DNA from: Verrucomicrobiaceae bacterium
GTDB lineage: Bacteria; Verrucomicrobiota; Verrucomicrobiia; Verrucomicrobiales; Akkermansiaceae
Assembly (NCBI GenBank): GCA_029977225.1
Contig: JAPOLH010000009.1
Location: forward strand, 1-35,726
Direction: 5' to 3'
DNA length: 35,726 nucleotides
The notes beneath the pieces were generated by a model. The model made no database searches, was not told the DNA's origin, and was given only the letters and a program-made list of their open reading frames with translations. This document shows positions 1-12,208 of this stretch, piece after piece. Numbering within the stretch: position 1 is the stretch's first letter; every line of letters begins with the position of its first letter. A program made the position numbers and the translations under genes.

Positions 1-47
1 CCCAAGAAGCCGAAGTGCTCAGCCTCGGCACCGGCGGCAAAGATGAA

Positions 48-302
48 GATGAGGACTTCCTGTCCGTCGACTTTTACTTCGGTGCCGCCGTATTTCGAGA
101 TAAGCACTTTGTCGCCAACCTTGACGGAGAATTCGATGGTCTTGCCATCTTCATCTTTGCCGCCGGTGCCGAGGCTGAGCACTTCGGCTTCTTGGGGTTT
201 TTCCTTTGCGGTGTCGGGAAGGACGATTCCGCCGGCGCTGACGGCGTCGGCTTCAATACGCTTCACGAGTACGCGTTGTCCGAGTGGTTTGATGTTTGCC
301 AT
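48..302 (-). CDS. groES: Co-chaperonin GroES (partial; 3' end lost at window edge / fold-back)
   Basis: Reverse-strand translation from ATG at 302: [85 protein letters not shown], typical GroES. Below about position 48 the sequence folds back on itself instead of continuing the GroES C-terminus. Confidence 0.9.
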
Positions 303-379
303 ATGTTGTTGTGTGTTTGTTGTTGTTTTTGGTGAGAGACCACTCCACGTGCGCGGAGTGGAAATTTTTTATCGAATGA

Positions 380-2296
<1,917 letters not shown>

Positions 2297-2539
2297 GAGT
2301 GTGATTTCCTTTCAATTTTGGCCTTTGGGGCCTTTTGGTTCAGACCAGCTTTCGCATCCCTCATGCCAGCATCGACAATTTTTCTGCAACTTATTGATTT
2401 TGAACAAATTAAAAAATTCTGCCATCGACCCGAGACGCTCTATAGTCTCCCCAAAGCGACAAAATGACGCGTTTTTTGCGCGCCAAAGTGTCGCAGTGTC
2501 ATGAAATGCACGTCAGAAATTTTCCGACCTTGAAAGATA

Positions 2540-4273
2540 GTGAATTCCCTTTCTAGGGTCCGTTCAGGGGTTATGCGCGTTCAAGCATCGAGATGGATTC
2601 CACGGGGTGAGCCGTTCCAAGCGAATGGCGACGCGCCCTCGGGCGGATTTCCGGCCGTACTCGAGCATTTGGTGCGTCAGCGGGGCCTGCCGGAAGGAGT
2701 CGATTTGGAGGGGTATTTGCGGCCGCGGCTGCGGGATCTGGCCGATCCGTTTCTGATCCCCGACATGCGCCCGGCGGTCGAGCGGATCCTACAGGCCGTG
2801 GATCGCGGTGAAAAAATTTGTATTTACGGTGACTACGATGTCGACGGCGTTTCATCGATCACCCTCATGCGGCGGATCCTGATGGCCTATGGCTTGCAGC
2901 CGCGGCATTTCATTCCGAGACGCGGACCAGAGGGTTACGGCTTGAGCGATGCGGCACTTGAACGTTGCATGGCCGAGGGGCCGAAGCCGGATCTGCTGAT
3001 CACCGTCGACTGCGGAACGGTGTCGATCCCGCAATGTGCGGCGCTGCGTACGGCGGGGGTCGATGTGGTGATTGTCGATCATCATGAGCCGCTGCTCGAC
3101 GGGCGACCTGACTGCTGCGCGTTGGTTAACCCCAAGTGCGGCACAGAATTCACTTATCTCTGCGCGGCCGGCGTGGTGTTCAAGCTGGGTCACGCCTTGC
3201 TGAAAACGCGCCAGACCGATCTCGATCTCAAGGAGCTCATCGATCTCGTCGCGGTGGCAACCATTTCCGACATCGTGCCGATGGTGGGGGAAAACCGATT
3301 GCTCGTGCGCCACGGCTTGCAGCACTTGTCGCGCACGCTCAACCCCGGCCTGCGCGCGCTGCAGGAAGTGGCGGGGATCAGCGGGCTCACCACTTCGATG
3401 GATGTCGGCTTCCGCATCGGGCCGCGACTCAATGCCGCAGGGCGCATGGATGTGCCCGAAGACGCGCTCGAGACGCTCACCACCGATTGCCGCAGGCTCG
3501 CACGCGACCTCGCCTTGAAGCTCGATGATTACAATCGCGAGCGTCAGGCCTTTGAAAACCGCATCCGCACCGATGCGGTCGAGATGCTCAATGAAAGCTT
3601 CGATCCGCAACGCGATCCGGTGATCGTGCTGGGCTCGCGCACTTGGCATCACGGTGTGGTGGGCATCGTCGCCTCAAGGCTCATGCGTCAGTATCACAAG
3701 CCGACCTTCATCATTGCCATCGACGAAGACGGCATCGGCAAAGGCTCGGGCCGCAGCATCGAAGGAGTTTCACTCGTCGAGGCTCTGCGTGCTTGCGATG
3801 ACGACTTGCTCGCGGGTGGAGGTCACGCCATGGCGGCAGGCCTCTCGATCGAGGAGGATAAAATCGATTCATTCCGAAAAAATTTCAGCGACTATGTGCT
3901 GCGTCATACCAGCGAGGAGCAACGCCAGCCGACGCTGATGTATGACATGGAGCTGGGCTTTGATCAGCTGTCACTCGACTTCATGGCCGACTACGACCTG
4001 CTGCAACCCTTCGGCAACGGCAACCCGCAGCCGGTTTTCATTTCACGGCGCGTGGGCCTGAGCCGTTCGCCGCAGCACATGAAAAACCATCACCTGCGCC
4101 TGATGCTGCGTCAGGGTTATCACGAACAGGACGCGGTCTTTTTCGGCGGCGGCGAGCACCCCTTGCCCGATCCACCCTGGGACATCGCCTACACCATCGA
4201 CCGCAACCACTTTCGCGGCCGCACGACCCTTCAGCTCGTCATCCAAGCCGTCCGCGCAGCGGAGGAGTGTTGA
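2540..4273 (+). CDS. recJ: Single-stranded-DNA-specific exonuclease RecJ
   Basis: 577 aa; YGDYDVDGVSS and VIVDHHEP DHH-family motifs, GGGHAMAAGL DHHA1 motif. The start codon could be slightly downstream (for example 2573). Confidence 0.95.
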   Translation: MNSLSRVRSGVMRVQASRWIPRGEPFQANGDAPSGGFPAVLEHLVRQRGLPEGVDLEGYLRPRLRDLADPFLIPDMRPAVERILQAVDRGEKICIYGDYDVDGVSSITLMRRILMAYGLQPRHFIPRRGPEGYGLSDAALERCMAEGPKPDLLITVDCGTVSIPQCAALRTAGVDVVIVDHHEPLLDGRPDCCALVNPKCGTEFTYLCAAGVVFKLGHALLKTRQTDLDLKELIDLVAVATISDIVPMVGENRLLVRHGLQHLSRTLNPGLRALQEVAGISGLTTSMDVGFRIGPRLNAAGRMDVPEDALETLTTDCRRLARDLALKLDDYNRERQAFENRIRTDAVEMLNESFDPQRDPVIVLGSRTWHHGVVGIVASRLMRQYHKPTFIIAIDEDGIGKGSGRSIEGVSLVEALRACDDDLLAGGGHAMAAGLSIEEDKIDSFRKNFSDYVLRHTSEEQRQPTLMYDMELGFDQLSLDFMADYDLLQPFGNGNPQPVFISRRVGLSRSPQHMKNHHLRLMLRQGYHEQDAVFFGGGEHPLPDPPWDIAYTIDRNHFRGRTTLQLVIQAVRAAEEC

Positions 4274-4955
4274 GGGGAAGAGTTATTGGTTATTTGTGAT
4301 TGGTGATTGGGAGAGAGCAAGAAGAGGCCGCAACTTTACAAGTGGGGCATGGAACATTCTGTTCCAAGTGCTGTACGGCCAATGTTCCAGTCGACTCATC
4401 TGAGAAAAAATTTTTTTGAAAATGGCGGCCAATATTCCAAATCGTGTCGCAAAATGGAATCATCGCCACGATTTTTGAGTCCTGCCTTGGATCATTTTTT
4501 CCTGCTCGGCCGATAGGATCGGGCAATTACATGGCCGGCATTAAAACAGCAGAACTACAATTTCGAGCGATCGCACCAGACTAAGCCTGTGGGAAAGCGC
4601 CATAGAAGAAAAAATCGGGGGTTTTTGGCGAAAGCATCGGTGCCGTGAGTCGCATCGCCCTACCTGGGTTGCAGTGGCGGGCTGGTGCAACCATTTCACC
4701 TTTTTTAACTTTTCTTAAATTTTTTCCCTTGCGCGGATGAGGCATGTGGGTTACAGGTCCCTCGTCGCAAGACAAGGCGGTCCGACTGAGATGCCCTTCA
4801 GGTTATTGGGTTTTTCCTGCTGGGATGATCGGTCGGGCCGCTTCTTTTTTACTGGGCTCCGCCGATGGCGAGCTTATCCGATCCACCGCCCGAGAAGGGC
4901 ATTTTCCCGCGAAATGGGGATTGGGTCAGGGTCAAAAACCTGCTAGAAGTGAGCC

Positions 4956-5816
4956 ATGAGATTGATCCGTTTTGGTGATTCCGGCCGTGAAGAGCCGGGG
5001 GTTTTGCTGCCGGACGGGCGGCGGGTGGATGCCAGCGGCGAATTTCATGATTACGACGAGGGTTTTTTTGCCTCGGGCGGCCTTGAGGGCCTGGCCGAGT
5101 GGGTGGCGGATGGCTGCCCCGGTGGGGCCTTGGTCGATCCTGCGGCGCGGCTGGGCCCGCCGGTGAACCGGCCGTCAAAGATCGTCTGTGTCGGGAAAAA
5201 TTATTTGGATCACGCCAAGGAAATGGGCGGTGAAATCCCCTCCGAGCCGGTGCTTTTCATGAAGGCCAGCAGCGCGTGGAGCGGTCCGCACGACGATGTA
5301 ATCATTCCGCGCGGTGGCACGAAAGTGGATTACGAAGTCGAGCTGGCCCTGGTGATCGGCCGCACGGCATCGTGCATCGACGAGCGCGAGGCGATGGATC
5401 ATGTGGCGGGCTACTCGGTGTTTTGCGATTATTCCGAGAGGTCGTTTCAATTGGAGGGTGGGGGTCAGTGGACCAAGGGCAAAAGTGCCGACAGTTTTGC
5501 GCCGATGGGGCCATGGTTGGTGACCGGCGATGAGGTGGCTGATCCGCAAAAACTTCGGCTTTGGTGCAAGGTGAATGGCGAATTGCGACAGAATAGTTGG
5601 ACTGGCGACATGATGTGTTCCGTGCGGCAGCTGGTGGCCTACATCAGCCGCTTCATGACTTTGCTGCCGGGAGACGTGGTCGCGACCGGCACGCCGGCGG
5701 GCGTGGCCTTGGGCATGGCGCCGCCGCGTTATCTGCAGGCGGGGGATTTTGTCGAATGCGGCATTGAAGGCCTTGGCGAGTTGGCGCAACGCGTGGTGGC
5801 GTATCATGAAACATGA
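4956..5816 (+). CDS. Fumarylacetoacetate hydrolase (FAH) family protein
   Basis: 286 aa; VGKNYLDHAKEMG, DYEVELALVIGR, GDVVATGTPAGVALG motifs of the FAH family. Confidence 0.92.
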   Translation: MRLIRFGDSGREEPGVLLPDGRRVDASGEFHDYDEGFFASGGLEGLAEWVADGCPGGALVDPAARLGPPVNRPSKIVCVGKNYLDHAKEMGGEIPSEPVLFMKASSAWSGPHDDVIIPRGGTKVDYEVELALVIGRTASCIDEREAMDHVAGYSVFCDYSERSFQLEGGGQWTKGKSADSFAPMGPWLVTGDEVADPQKLRLWCKVNGELRQNSWTGDMMCSVRQLVAYISRFMTLLPGDVVATGTPAGVALGMAPPRYLQAGDFVECGIEGLGELAQRVVAYHET

Positions 5817-6475
5817 AGGCCGGTTTTTCCAAAACCTGGAAGGCCTTGCTCTCGTGGCCGAAACCACTAGGCGCGCGCTATGCTGCCTGCGAATTTTGTG
5901 ACACCTTGCACGAAGCCGGAACGCTCGAAGAGGGTGCCGCCGCACGCTGCATCCGCTGCGGCAAAGTACTTTACCAGAATCGCGTGGCTTCGCTGACAAG
6001 GGCTTCGGCTTGCTCGCTTGCGGCGTTGATTCTGATGGCGCTCGCGCATGTGTTTCCCTTTCTCACGATGGACGCCGCGACGCTGCGCAAAAGCCTCACA
6101 CTGCTGGGCGCGGCGGTCGCACTGATCGATGAAGGCACGCCGGTGCTGGGCATCGCGATCGTGCTTTTCACCATCGTCGCGCCATTTGTGCTGGCCGGCG
6201 GGATGCTGTATGTGAGCCTGCCGCTGATGTTTGGCCGTCTGCTTCCCGGCTCCTTCACGATCGCCAAGTGGATGCACCTCAGCGAGCCATGGAACATGGT
6301 CGAGGTGTTCCTGCTCGGCGTGTTGGTGAGTTTGTTGAAATTGGCACAAGTGGCGGATGTCACTTTCGGCATCGGCTTTTGGGCCTTTGCGGGCTTGATG
6401 CTGTGCTTGGCATTTGCGGTGGCGGGCATCGATCGCGAAGAACTTTGGGACCGCATGGAGGTGGCGCGAAGATGA
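5813..6475 (+). CDS. pqiA: Paraquat-inducible protein A domain protein (PqiA, first half)
   Basis: 220 aa; N-terminal CxxC...CxxC zinc ribbon (CEFCDTL...CIRCGK) followed by four hydrophobic segments. Overlaps the FAH stop codon (ATGA). Confidence 0.85.
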   Translation: MKAGFSKTWKALLSWPKPLGARYAACEFCDTLHEAGTLEEGAAARCIRCGKVLYQNRVASLTRASACSLAALILMALAHVFPFLTMDAATLRKSLTLLGAAVALIDEGTPVLGIAIVLFTIVAPFVLAGGMLYVSLPLMFGRLLPGSFTIAKWMHLSEPWNMVEVFLLGVLVSLLKLAQVADVTFGIGFWAFAGLMLCLAFAVAGIDREELWDRMEVARR

Positions 6476-7122
6476 GCGGGCATTTTGAAAAAGCAGCCGA
6501 TCGCGGGCTTGCAGGCTGCCATGTCTGCGGCCGTGTCGCGGAGGTGACTTTGGAAAATTGCCCGCGCTGTGCGAGCAAGCTCGAGCTGCGCAAGTCCAAC
6601 AGCATCCAAAACACCGTGGCGCTGATGGCAGCCGCCATGGCCCTCTACATTCCCTCGCACATTTTGCCGATCATGACCGTCGTCGAGATCGGCGTGGTGA
6701 CGCCCAATACGATCATCGGGGGCATGATGACCTTTTGGCGCACCGGCGCTTATCCGATCGCGATCGTGATTTTCACCGCCTCCATCCTCATTCCGATTCT
6801 CAAAATCGCGGCCCTCAGCTGGCTCTGCGCAGCGGCGGCCGGCTGGATTCACCCGTCGCCGACCGCACTGGGCCGACTGCACGGCATCACCGAGTTGCTC
6901 GGCCGCTGGTCGATGATCGACATTTTCGTGGTCGGCATTCTCGTCTCGTTGGTACAGCTGGGAAACTACATGAGCATCACCCCCGGGCCGGGAGCGCTTG
7001 CATTCGCAGGGGTGGTCATGCTTACCATGTTCGCGGCGATGAGCTTCGATCCTCGTTTGCTATGGGATCGGCTCGATGAAATGGCCAAGGATCCACTGAC
7101 CTCGAAAGACCAAAGCCCTTGA
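6472..7122 (+). CDS. pqiA: Paraquat-inducible protein A domain protein (PqiA, second half)
   Basis: Start chosen at ATG 6472 (ATGA overlap with the upstream stop), in frame with track ORF 6268..7122. CHVCGR...CPRCASKLELRKSNSIQNTVAL zinc ribbon and PqiA transmembrane pattern. Confidence 0.87.
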   Translation: MSGHFEKAADRGLAGCHVCGRVAEVTLENCPRCASKLELRKSNSIQNTVALMAAAMALYIPSHILPIMTVVEIGVVTPNTIIGGMMTFWRTGAYPIAIVIFTASILIPILKIAALSWLCAAAAGWIHPSPTALGRLHGITELLGRWSMIDIFVVGILVSLVQLGNYMSITPGPGALAFAGVVMLTMFAAMSFDPRLLWDRLDEMAKDPLTSKDQSP

Positions 7123-8678
7123 GCGATAAACCGACATCACCAAAAGCACCCAAGCCCGAGATCCAGCGCGCCAAGCGTTGGAATGCCGTGTGGGTGGTGC
7201 CGATCGTGGCCCTGCTGCTTGGTATTTGGTTGCTGTATCGGAATTTCACCGCGCAAGGCGAGGTTGTGCATGTGCGCTTCGAGACGGCGGACGGCATCGA
7301 GGCGGGAAAAACCGAAGTGCGTTGCCGCTCAGTGAAGGTCGGCATGGTGCGACATGTGAAACTGGCGGATGATTTGAAGTCGGTGATGGTCGATATTGAT
7401 GTCGATCGTGATGAAGAGAATCTGCTGCGCAAAGGCACACGCTTTTGGGTCGTGCGGCCACGGATCACCGGTACCGAACTTTCCGGCGTCTCAACGCTAA
7501 TCACTGGTGCTTACATCGAGCTCGATCCGGGGCCTGCGAATGCGCCGCGTGACGAATCCTTCAAAGGCCTTGAAACCCCCCCTGCCACAAACCGCAATGT
7601 GCCGGGACTGCGGCTCACGCTCGTCGCCGATCAGGCCGGATCGCTGGCCACCGGAGCACCAATTTATTTTCGCGGATTCGAAGTCGGCCGCATCGAAGGC
7701 CGCAAGTTGAGCGAGGATGGATCGCAGGTCAGCTACGATGCCTTCATTGGCGAAACCTACAGCGGCTTGGTCACGGAAAACACGCGCTTCTGGAACACCA
7801 GCGGCATCGACATCAGCGCCGGTGCCGATGGCTTCAAGCTGCGCACGCCCTCATTCCAAGCCATGATTTCCGGCGGCGTTTCTTTTGGCGTGACGCAAGG
7901 CGAGGAACCGGGTGCCGCAGCTACCGATGGCCGCTCGTTCACGCTCTACAAGGATGAGGAGTTCGCCAAAAAATCCTCCTTCGATCCGACGATGCGCCTG
8001 TTGTTGCTGTTTGACCAAACCGTGCGCGGCCTCAGCGAAAGAGCACCGGTCGAATACCGCGGCATCACGATCGGTCGCGTGTCGCGCATTTCCTTCGACC
8101 TCATGCCCGGCGCGCAAAACATGTCGGTGCCGGTGTTGATCGAGATCGATCCGCGCCTGATGGTTCCGGAAAATCCGAACAAAGAAAAAGATGCCGACAT
8201 CGCCTTCATCCGTCAGGCGGTCGACAAAGGCCTGCGCGGCGCATTGAAAACCGGCAGCCTCATCACCGGCGCGCTTTTTGTGGATCTTGATTATTACGAC
8301 GATGTCTTGCCGCAAGGCATGGGCAAGGTCGGCGAGTTCGACACCGTGCCGACGGTCTCGTCCGGTCTCGCACAACTTGAAGCAAAACTTTCTGCGGTAC
8401 TCGACAAGTTCCAGGCTTTGGAAATCGACAAGGCGGTGACCGGCATCGGCGCGGCCGCCAAGGAAATCGAAGCGACCGCCGCCGCCACACGAAAGTCGGT
8501 CTCAAGCCTTGGGCCCGATGGCCCGATGCAAGGCGACATGTTGCGCGTGCTGGACGAACTGCGCGCATCGCTGCGCTCGCTCAAATCGGTCACCAACACG
8601 ATCGAAGAAAAACCCAATGCCTTGCTCTTCGGTCGCGAGTCATCAAACAATCCGGTGCCCAAGAAAGCCGAACGCTAA
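7119..8678 (+). CDS. pqiB: PqiB-like MCE/MlaD-family protein
   Basis: 519 aa from TTG 7119; one N-terminal TM then three MCE-like repeats (about residues 40-140, 165-265 and 285-400). Confidence 0.9.
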   Translation: MSDKPTSPKAPKPEIQRAKRWNAVWVVPIVALLLGIWLLYRNFTAQGEVVHVRFETADGIEAGKTEVRCRSVKVGMVRHVKLADDLKSVMVDIDVDRDEENLLRKGTRFWVVRPRITGTELSGVSTLITGAYIELDPGPANAPRDESFKGLETPPATNRNVPGLRLTLVADQAGSLATGAPIYFRGFEVGRIEGRKLSEDGSQVSYDAFIGETYSGLVTENTRFWNTSGIDISAGADGFKLRTPSFQAMISGGVSFGVTQGEEPGAAATDGRSFTLYKDEEFAKKSSFDPTMRLLLLFDQTVRGLSERAPVEYRGITIGRVSRISFDLMPGAQNMSVPVLIEIDPRLMVPENPNKEKDADIAFIRQAVDKGLRGALKTGSLITGALFVDLDYYDDVLPQGMGKVGEFDTVPTVSSGLAQLEAKLSAVLDKFQALEIDKAVTGIGAAAKEIEATAAATRKSVSSLGPDGPMQGDMLRVLDELRASLRSLKSVTNTIEEKPNALLFGRESSNNPVPKKAER

Positions 8679-8691
8679 AACATTCGCCGCC

Positions 8692-9249
8692 ATGATCACC
8701 CGCACCCTTTCCCTGTTCATCGGCATCCTGCTCGCCGGCTGCGCCACTTCGTCCAAATCATTCTATGTCCTCACTGCCGACGGATCTGCGCCATCCGGCA
8801 GCGGCATGGGCATCGGCGTTGGACCGATCGCGCTCGCCGAATACATCGATCGCCCGAACCTCGTCATCGCCGAGTCGCCCAACCAACTCAGCATCGCCGA
8901 CGATCACCGCTGGGCCGGCGATCTTGGCTCATCGGTGGCACGCGTCACCGCTGCCAACCTCGGTCGCCGTCTCGGCACCGGCAATGTGCGCACCTACCCG
9001 TGGCGCGATGACAACGGCCTGCGTTATCAAGTGACCATCGACATCCGCCAGCTTCACGGATCGGGCGACGGTCATGCGGTCATCGAGGCTGGCTGGCGGA
9101 TTTACGCGCTGCCCGAACGCAGGGTCGCTGCGGCAAGAACCTTCGTCGATCGCGAGCCCTTGCAAGCAGATGGCTACCCGGCACTCGTCGCCGCGCAATC
9201 GAAGTTGCTCTCGAGGCTCGCCGCCGACATCGCATCGGCGATGAAATAA
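8692..9249 (+). CDS. pqiC: PqiC-like ABC-type transport auxiliary lipoprotein
   Basis: Start at ATG 8692: MITRTLSLFIGILLAGCATSSKSFYVLTADG with lipobox LAGC and the FYVL signature. In frame with track ORF 8509..9249, whose upstream extension overlaps pqiB. Confidence 0.85.
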   Translation: MITRTLSLFIGILLAGCATSSKSFYVLTADGSAPSGSGMGIGVGPIALAEYIDRPNLVIAESPNQLSIADDHRWAGDLGSSVARVTAANLGRRLGTGNVRTYPWRDDNGLRYQVTIDIRQLHGSGDGHAVIEAGWRIYALPERRVAAARTFVDREPLQADGYPALVAAQSKLLSRLAADIASAMK

Positions 9250-9286
9250 GCCGCACGCGAAACGCGCAAAAATACAAACGGCGATC

Positions 9287-9643
9287 ATGCTCAAGGTTTA
9301 CATTTATCAAAAATGCAGCACCTGCCGCGATGCGCTCAAGTGGCTCGACGCGCGTGGCATCAAGTACGAAGTCAAAGCCATCCGCGAAACGCCACCGACA
9401 AAGGCCGAACTCAAGGTCGCGCTCGATGCCGCTCATGGTGACCTGCGAAAAATTTTCAACACCTCGGGCATGGACTACCGAGCCCTCGGCCTCAAGGACC
9501 TCCTGCCAAACATGAGCGAAAAAGAGGCGCTCGAAATGCTCTCAACCCATGGCAATCTCGTGAAGCGCCCCTTCGTGATCGGCGATGGAAAAGTGCTCGT
9601 CGGCTTCAAGGATGCGGCATGGCAAAGCGCGCTGATGAACTAA
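9287..9643 (+). CDS. ArsC/Spx/MgsR-family thioredoxin-fold protein
   Basis: 118 aa; MLKVYIYQKCSTCRDALKWLDARGIKYE, KIFNTSG, LVKRPFVIGDGKVLVGF. Confidence 0.88.
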   Translation: MLKVYIYQKCSTCRDALKWLDARGIKYEVKAIRETPPTKAELKVALDAAHGDLRKIFNTSGMDYRALGLKDLLPNMSEKEALEMLSTHGNLVKRPFVIGDGKVLVGFKDAAWQSALMN

Positions 9644-9655
9644 GGGTGGCCGCCC

Positions 9656-10318
9656 TCACATCGGCGCGATGCGGCTGTCGAGTTGGAAGACTTGGCCTGA
9701 AGTATTGGGCATGTGGTGGTGAAGAAATCGGATGAACTCTGCCGCGTGTGCGCAGGTGTTGAAACGGCCGAGCGTATGGTCGGCGAGGATTTGTTCGCGG
9801 CGTATTGGGGTGATGCCCGAGGTCATGGCGGTTTCGAGAAAGCCCGGAAGCACCGCGTTGATCCGAACATTGGAAGGCCCGTGTTGCGATGCGAGATCGG
9901 CGACGAGACCAAGCAAAGCGGCTTTCGCGGCCGCGTAGGGCGCCTGACCCCGCGGTGGTCGCAGCGCTGAAAAACTTGAGATCAACACGATGTGACCATG
10001 GCGGCGTTCGATCATGTTGGGAAGCACCGCACGAATGCAGGAAAGCGCGCCGCTGAAGTTGACCGACCATGTTTCGTCCCAAGCTTCTTCGCTGAGCTGG
10101 CCAAGCGATGCGTCGCGCGTGATGCCGGCCGCGCATACCAGTAGGTCAACATCACGCGCTTCGAAATAACCGCGCACATGTGCGGGATCCCTTACATCAA
10201 GCTCGCGGCTGCCGGGTGCGCCGATCGACCAATCAGGCGCAGCAAGCGCCTCGGCGATAGCCTTGCCAAGGCCACCGGTGCCTCCGGTGATGACTGCATG
10301 ATGGGTCGCCGCCTGCAT
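9656..10318 (-). CDS. SDR-family oxidoreductase
   Basis: 220 aa; TGGTGGLGKAIAEAL cofactor motif and YAAAKAAL catalytic motif. Confidence 0.88.
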   Translation of the reverse strand: MQAATHHAVITGGTGGLGKAIAEALAAPDWSIGAPGSRELDVRDPAHVRGYFEARDVDLLVCAAGITRDASLGQLSEEAWDETWSVNFSGALSCIRAVLPNMIERRHGHIVLISSFSALRPPRGQAPYAAAKAALLGLVADLASQHGPSNVRINAVLPGFLETAMTSGITPIRREQILADHTLGRFNTCAHAAEFIRFLHHHMPNTSGQVFQLDSRIAPM

Positions 10319-10358
10319 GATGTTTCAAAATGTGCTGTGACAGCGGCGCGGTCGGGAA

Positions 10359-11240
10359 TCAGGCCTGCGATTGTCGTGCCGCTTGCAGCGTGTTCTTCAT
10401 CAGCATCGCGATGGTCATCGGCCCGACGCCGCCGGGCACCGGAGTGATCGCCGAGCAGAGCGGCGCCACTTCTTCAAAGGCCACATCGCCGGTGAGACGG
10501 TAGCCGGATTTTTTCGACGGATCAGCTACGCGGTTGATGCCGACATCGATGACGACCGCGCCAGGCTTGACCCAATCGGCCTTGACCATTTCAGGCCTGC
10601 CGACAGCGGCGACGAGGATGTCCGCACGGCGGCAAATTGCTGGCAAATCGCGTGAGCGCGAATGCGCGATGGTGACGGTGGAGTTGGATTTTTTTGAAAC
10701 CAAAAGGAGCGCCATCGGCTTACCGACGATCATGCTGCGGCCGACGACCACCGCTTCGGCGCCGTTGGTTTCGATGCCGGCGACTTCGAGCAACTTCATG
10801 CAGCCTGCGGGCGTGCAGGGGACAAATCCTGTCGGGTCTTCCAGAGCGAGCTTGGCGACATTTTCCGGATGAAATCCGTCAACATCCTTGCGCGGGTCGA
10901 TCGCGCGAATGATTTCCTCTTCGTTGATGTGTGCCGGTGGTGGCGATTGCACGAGGATGCCGTGGATCGCGGGGTCGGCATTGAGATCGCGTACGACCTT
11001 GAGCAGTTCGTCTTGCGTGGTGTTCGCGGGCAACTCGATCTTGCGCGAAAAAATTCCGAGCTCGCCGCAGGTGCGGACTTTGGATCCGACATACACATGC
11101 GAGGCTGGATCATCGCCGACCAACACGACCGCAAGGCCGGGCGTGGTGCCGCGGGATTTGAGGGCTTCGACTTCCGCGCGGCACTCATCGAGCACGGCGG
11201 CGGCCACGGATTTTCCATCAAGCAATCGGGGCTGGTTCAT
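10359..11240 (-). CDS. folD: Bifunctional methylenetetrahydrofolate dehydrogenase/cyclohydrolase FolD
   Basis: Start chosen at ATG 11240 ([16 protein letters not shown]). Motifs [71 protein letters not shown]. Confidence 0.96.
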   Translation of the reverse strand: MNQPRLLDGKSVAAAVLDECRAEVEALKSRGTTPGLAVVLVGDDPASHVYVGSKVRTCGELGIFSRKIELPANTTQDELLKVVRDLNADPAIHGILVQSPPPAHINEEEIIRAIDPRKDVDGFHPENVAKLALEDPTGFVPCTPAGCMKLLEVAGIETNGAEAVVVGRSMIVGKPMALLLVSKKSNSTVTIAHSRSRDLPAICRRADILVAAVGRPEMVKADWVKPGAVVIDVGINRVADPSKKSGYRLTGDVAFEEVAPLCSAITPVPGGVGPMTIAMLMKNTLQAARQSQA

Positions 11241-11259
11241 AGGGTTGGTTGAAAAAATT

Positions 11260-11937
11260 TTACGCATCGTCGGTGCCGGACACGAGCAACGATTCAATTT
11301 TAAGTCGCTCGTTTTCCAACGCCTCAGCATCAATGCCTTTTGACACATGAAGTGGTTCGCCAAAAGTGACGGACACGCGACTGAATGGCCTAGGGATCAC
11401 AAAGCGGTCCCAAGTTCCAAGCCGCCATGCCGAAGAGAATCGCACATGCACCGGAACGATCGGCGCGCCGGTGGCTTCGGCGAGCTTGATTGCCCCTGCC
11501 TGCACCTTGTAGCGCGGGCCACGCGGGCCATCGGGCGTGAGGCAAACATCCTGCCCGGCTTCCAGTGCGCGCTTGAGTCCGACCAAGGCCGCCACCGCCC
11601 GGCGCGATGAAGAACCGCGAATAGCATTGAATCCAAAGACTGCCATCGCATTTGCGACCATGTCGCCATCGCGGCTCGCGCTGGTGAGAATGCTTACCCG
11701 GCGCTTGCTGCGAAGCATTTTGAGCCATACCCCCGGCACGACAAAAAAGCGGCTGTGCCAAAGCATCAGAATCATCGGCGGCACGGCTTTGTTCGGGTCG
11801 CCGATGTGGCCAGGGTTGTGAAGATCGACCCGCAGCGTCGCGGTGGTGACCTTCATCACCCAGCCCAACAAGGTGCCGAGCATCGACGATTTCCAATCGC
11901 CGCGTATCTCGTGCCTCGTTTTCCTTTTCTCGCTCAT
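11260..11937 (-). CDS. DUF374-type lysophospholipid acyltransferase family protein
   Basis: 225 aa; [72 protein letters not shown]. Confidence 0.88.
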   Translation of the reverse strand: MSEKRKTRHEIRGDWKSSMLGTLLGWVMKVTTATLRVDLHNPGHIGDPNKAVPPMILMLWHSRFFVVPGVWLKMLRSKRRVSILTSASRDGDMVANAMAVFGFNAIRGSSSRRAVAALVGLKRALEAGQDVCLTPDGPRGPRYKVQAGAIKLAEATGAPIVPVHVRFSSAWRLGTWDRFVIPRPFSRVSVTFGEPLHVSKGIDAEALENERLKIESLLVSGTDDA

Positions 11938-12208
11938 GGGGTGAAAATAGCCAAACCGTTGCTTACAGGGGGATGAAAATGCCTAAGCTTCGGGCCGGGC
12001 GAGTGTCGCCAATGCGCGCCCGATGACAAGCCTGCGGCTTTCTAGCCACTTCTTTTGCCTTGCAGCTAAGCCCGCATTATCTAGCTTCACCAGTCGTAAG
12101 GCCGTCGTCCGCTGGTTGAAGAGCCAAGGCACCGAGCAGGCCACGCAAGTTTCGCTCAAATCCAACACAACCCCGGATACGCTCCCACATCCTCATCCCC
12201 CAGCATCC

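Noticed and set aside
4351-4365. GGAACATTCTGTTCC as a LexA/SOS box
   Set aside because: The half-sites are in the opposite order to the TGTTC-N4-GAACA type reported for Verrucomicrobia, and the spacing differs from the Bacillus-type GAAC-N4-GTTC box.
4290-4959. Several 60-80 aa ORFs in the recJ-FAH intergenic region
   Set aside because: They overlap each other on both strands, cross repeat/dyad sequence and show no motif.
11983-12168. 61-aa minus-strand ORF upstream of the acyltransferase
   Set aside because: Composition is mildly protein-like, but no recognised domain and only short; conservation would be needed before calling it.
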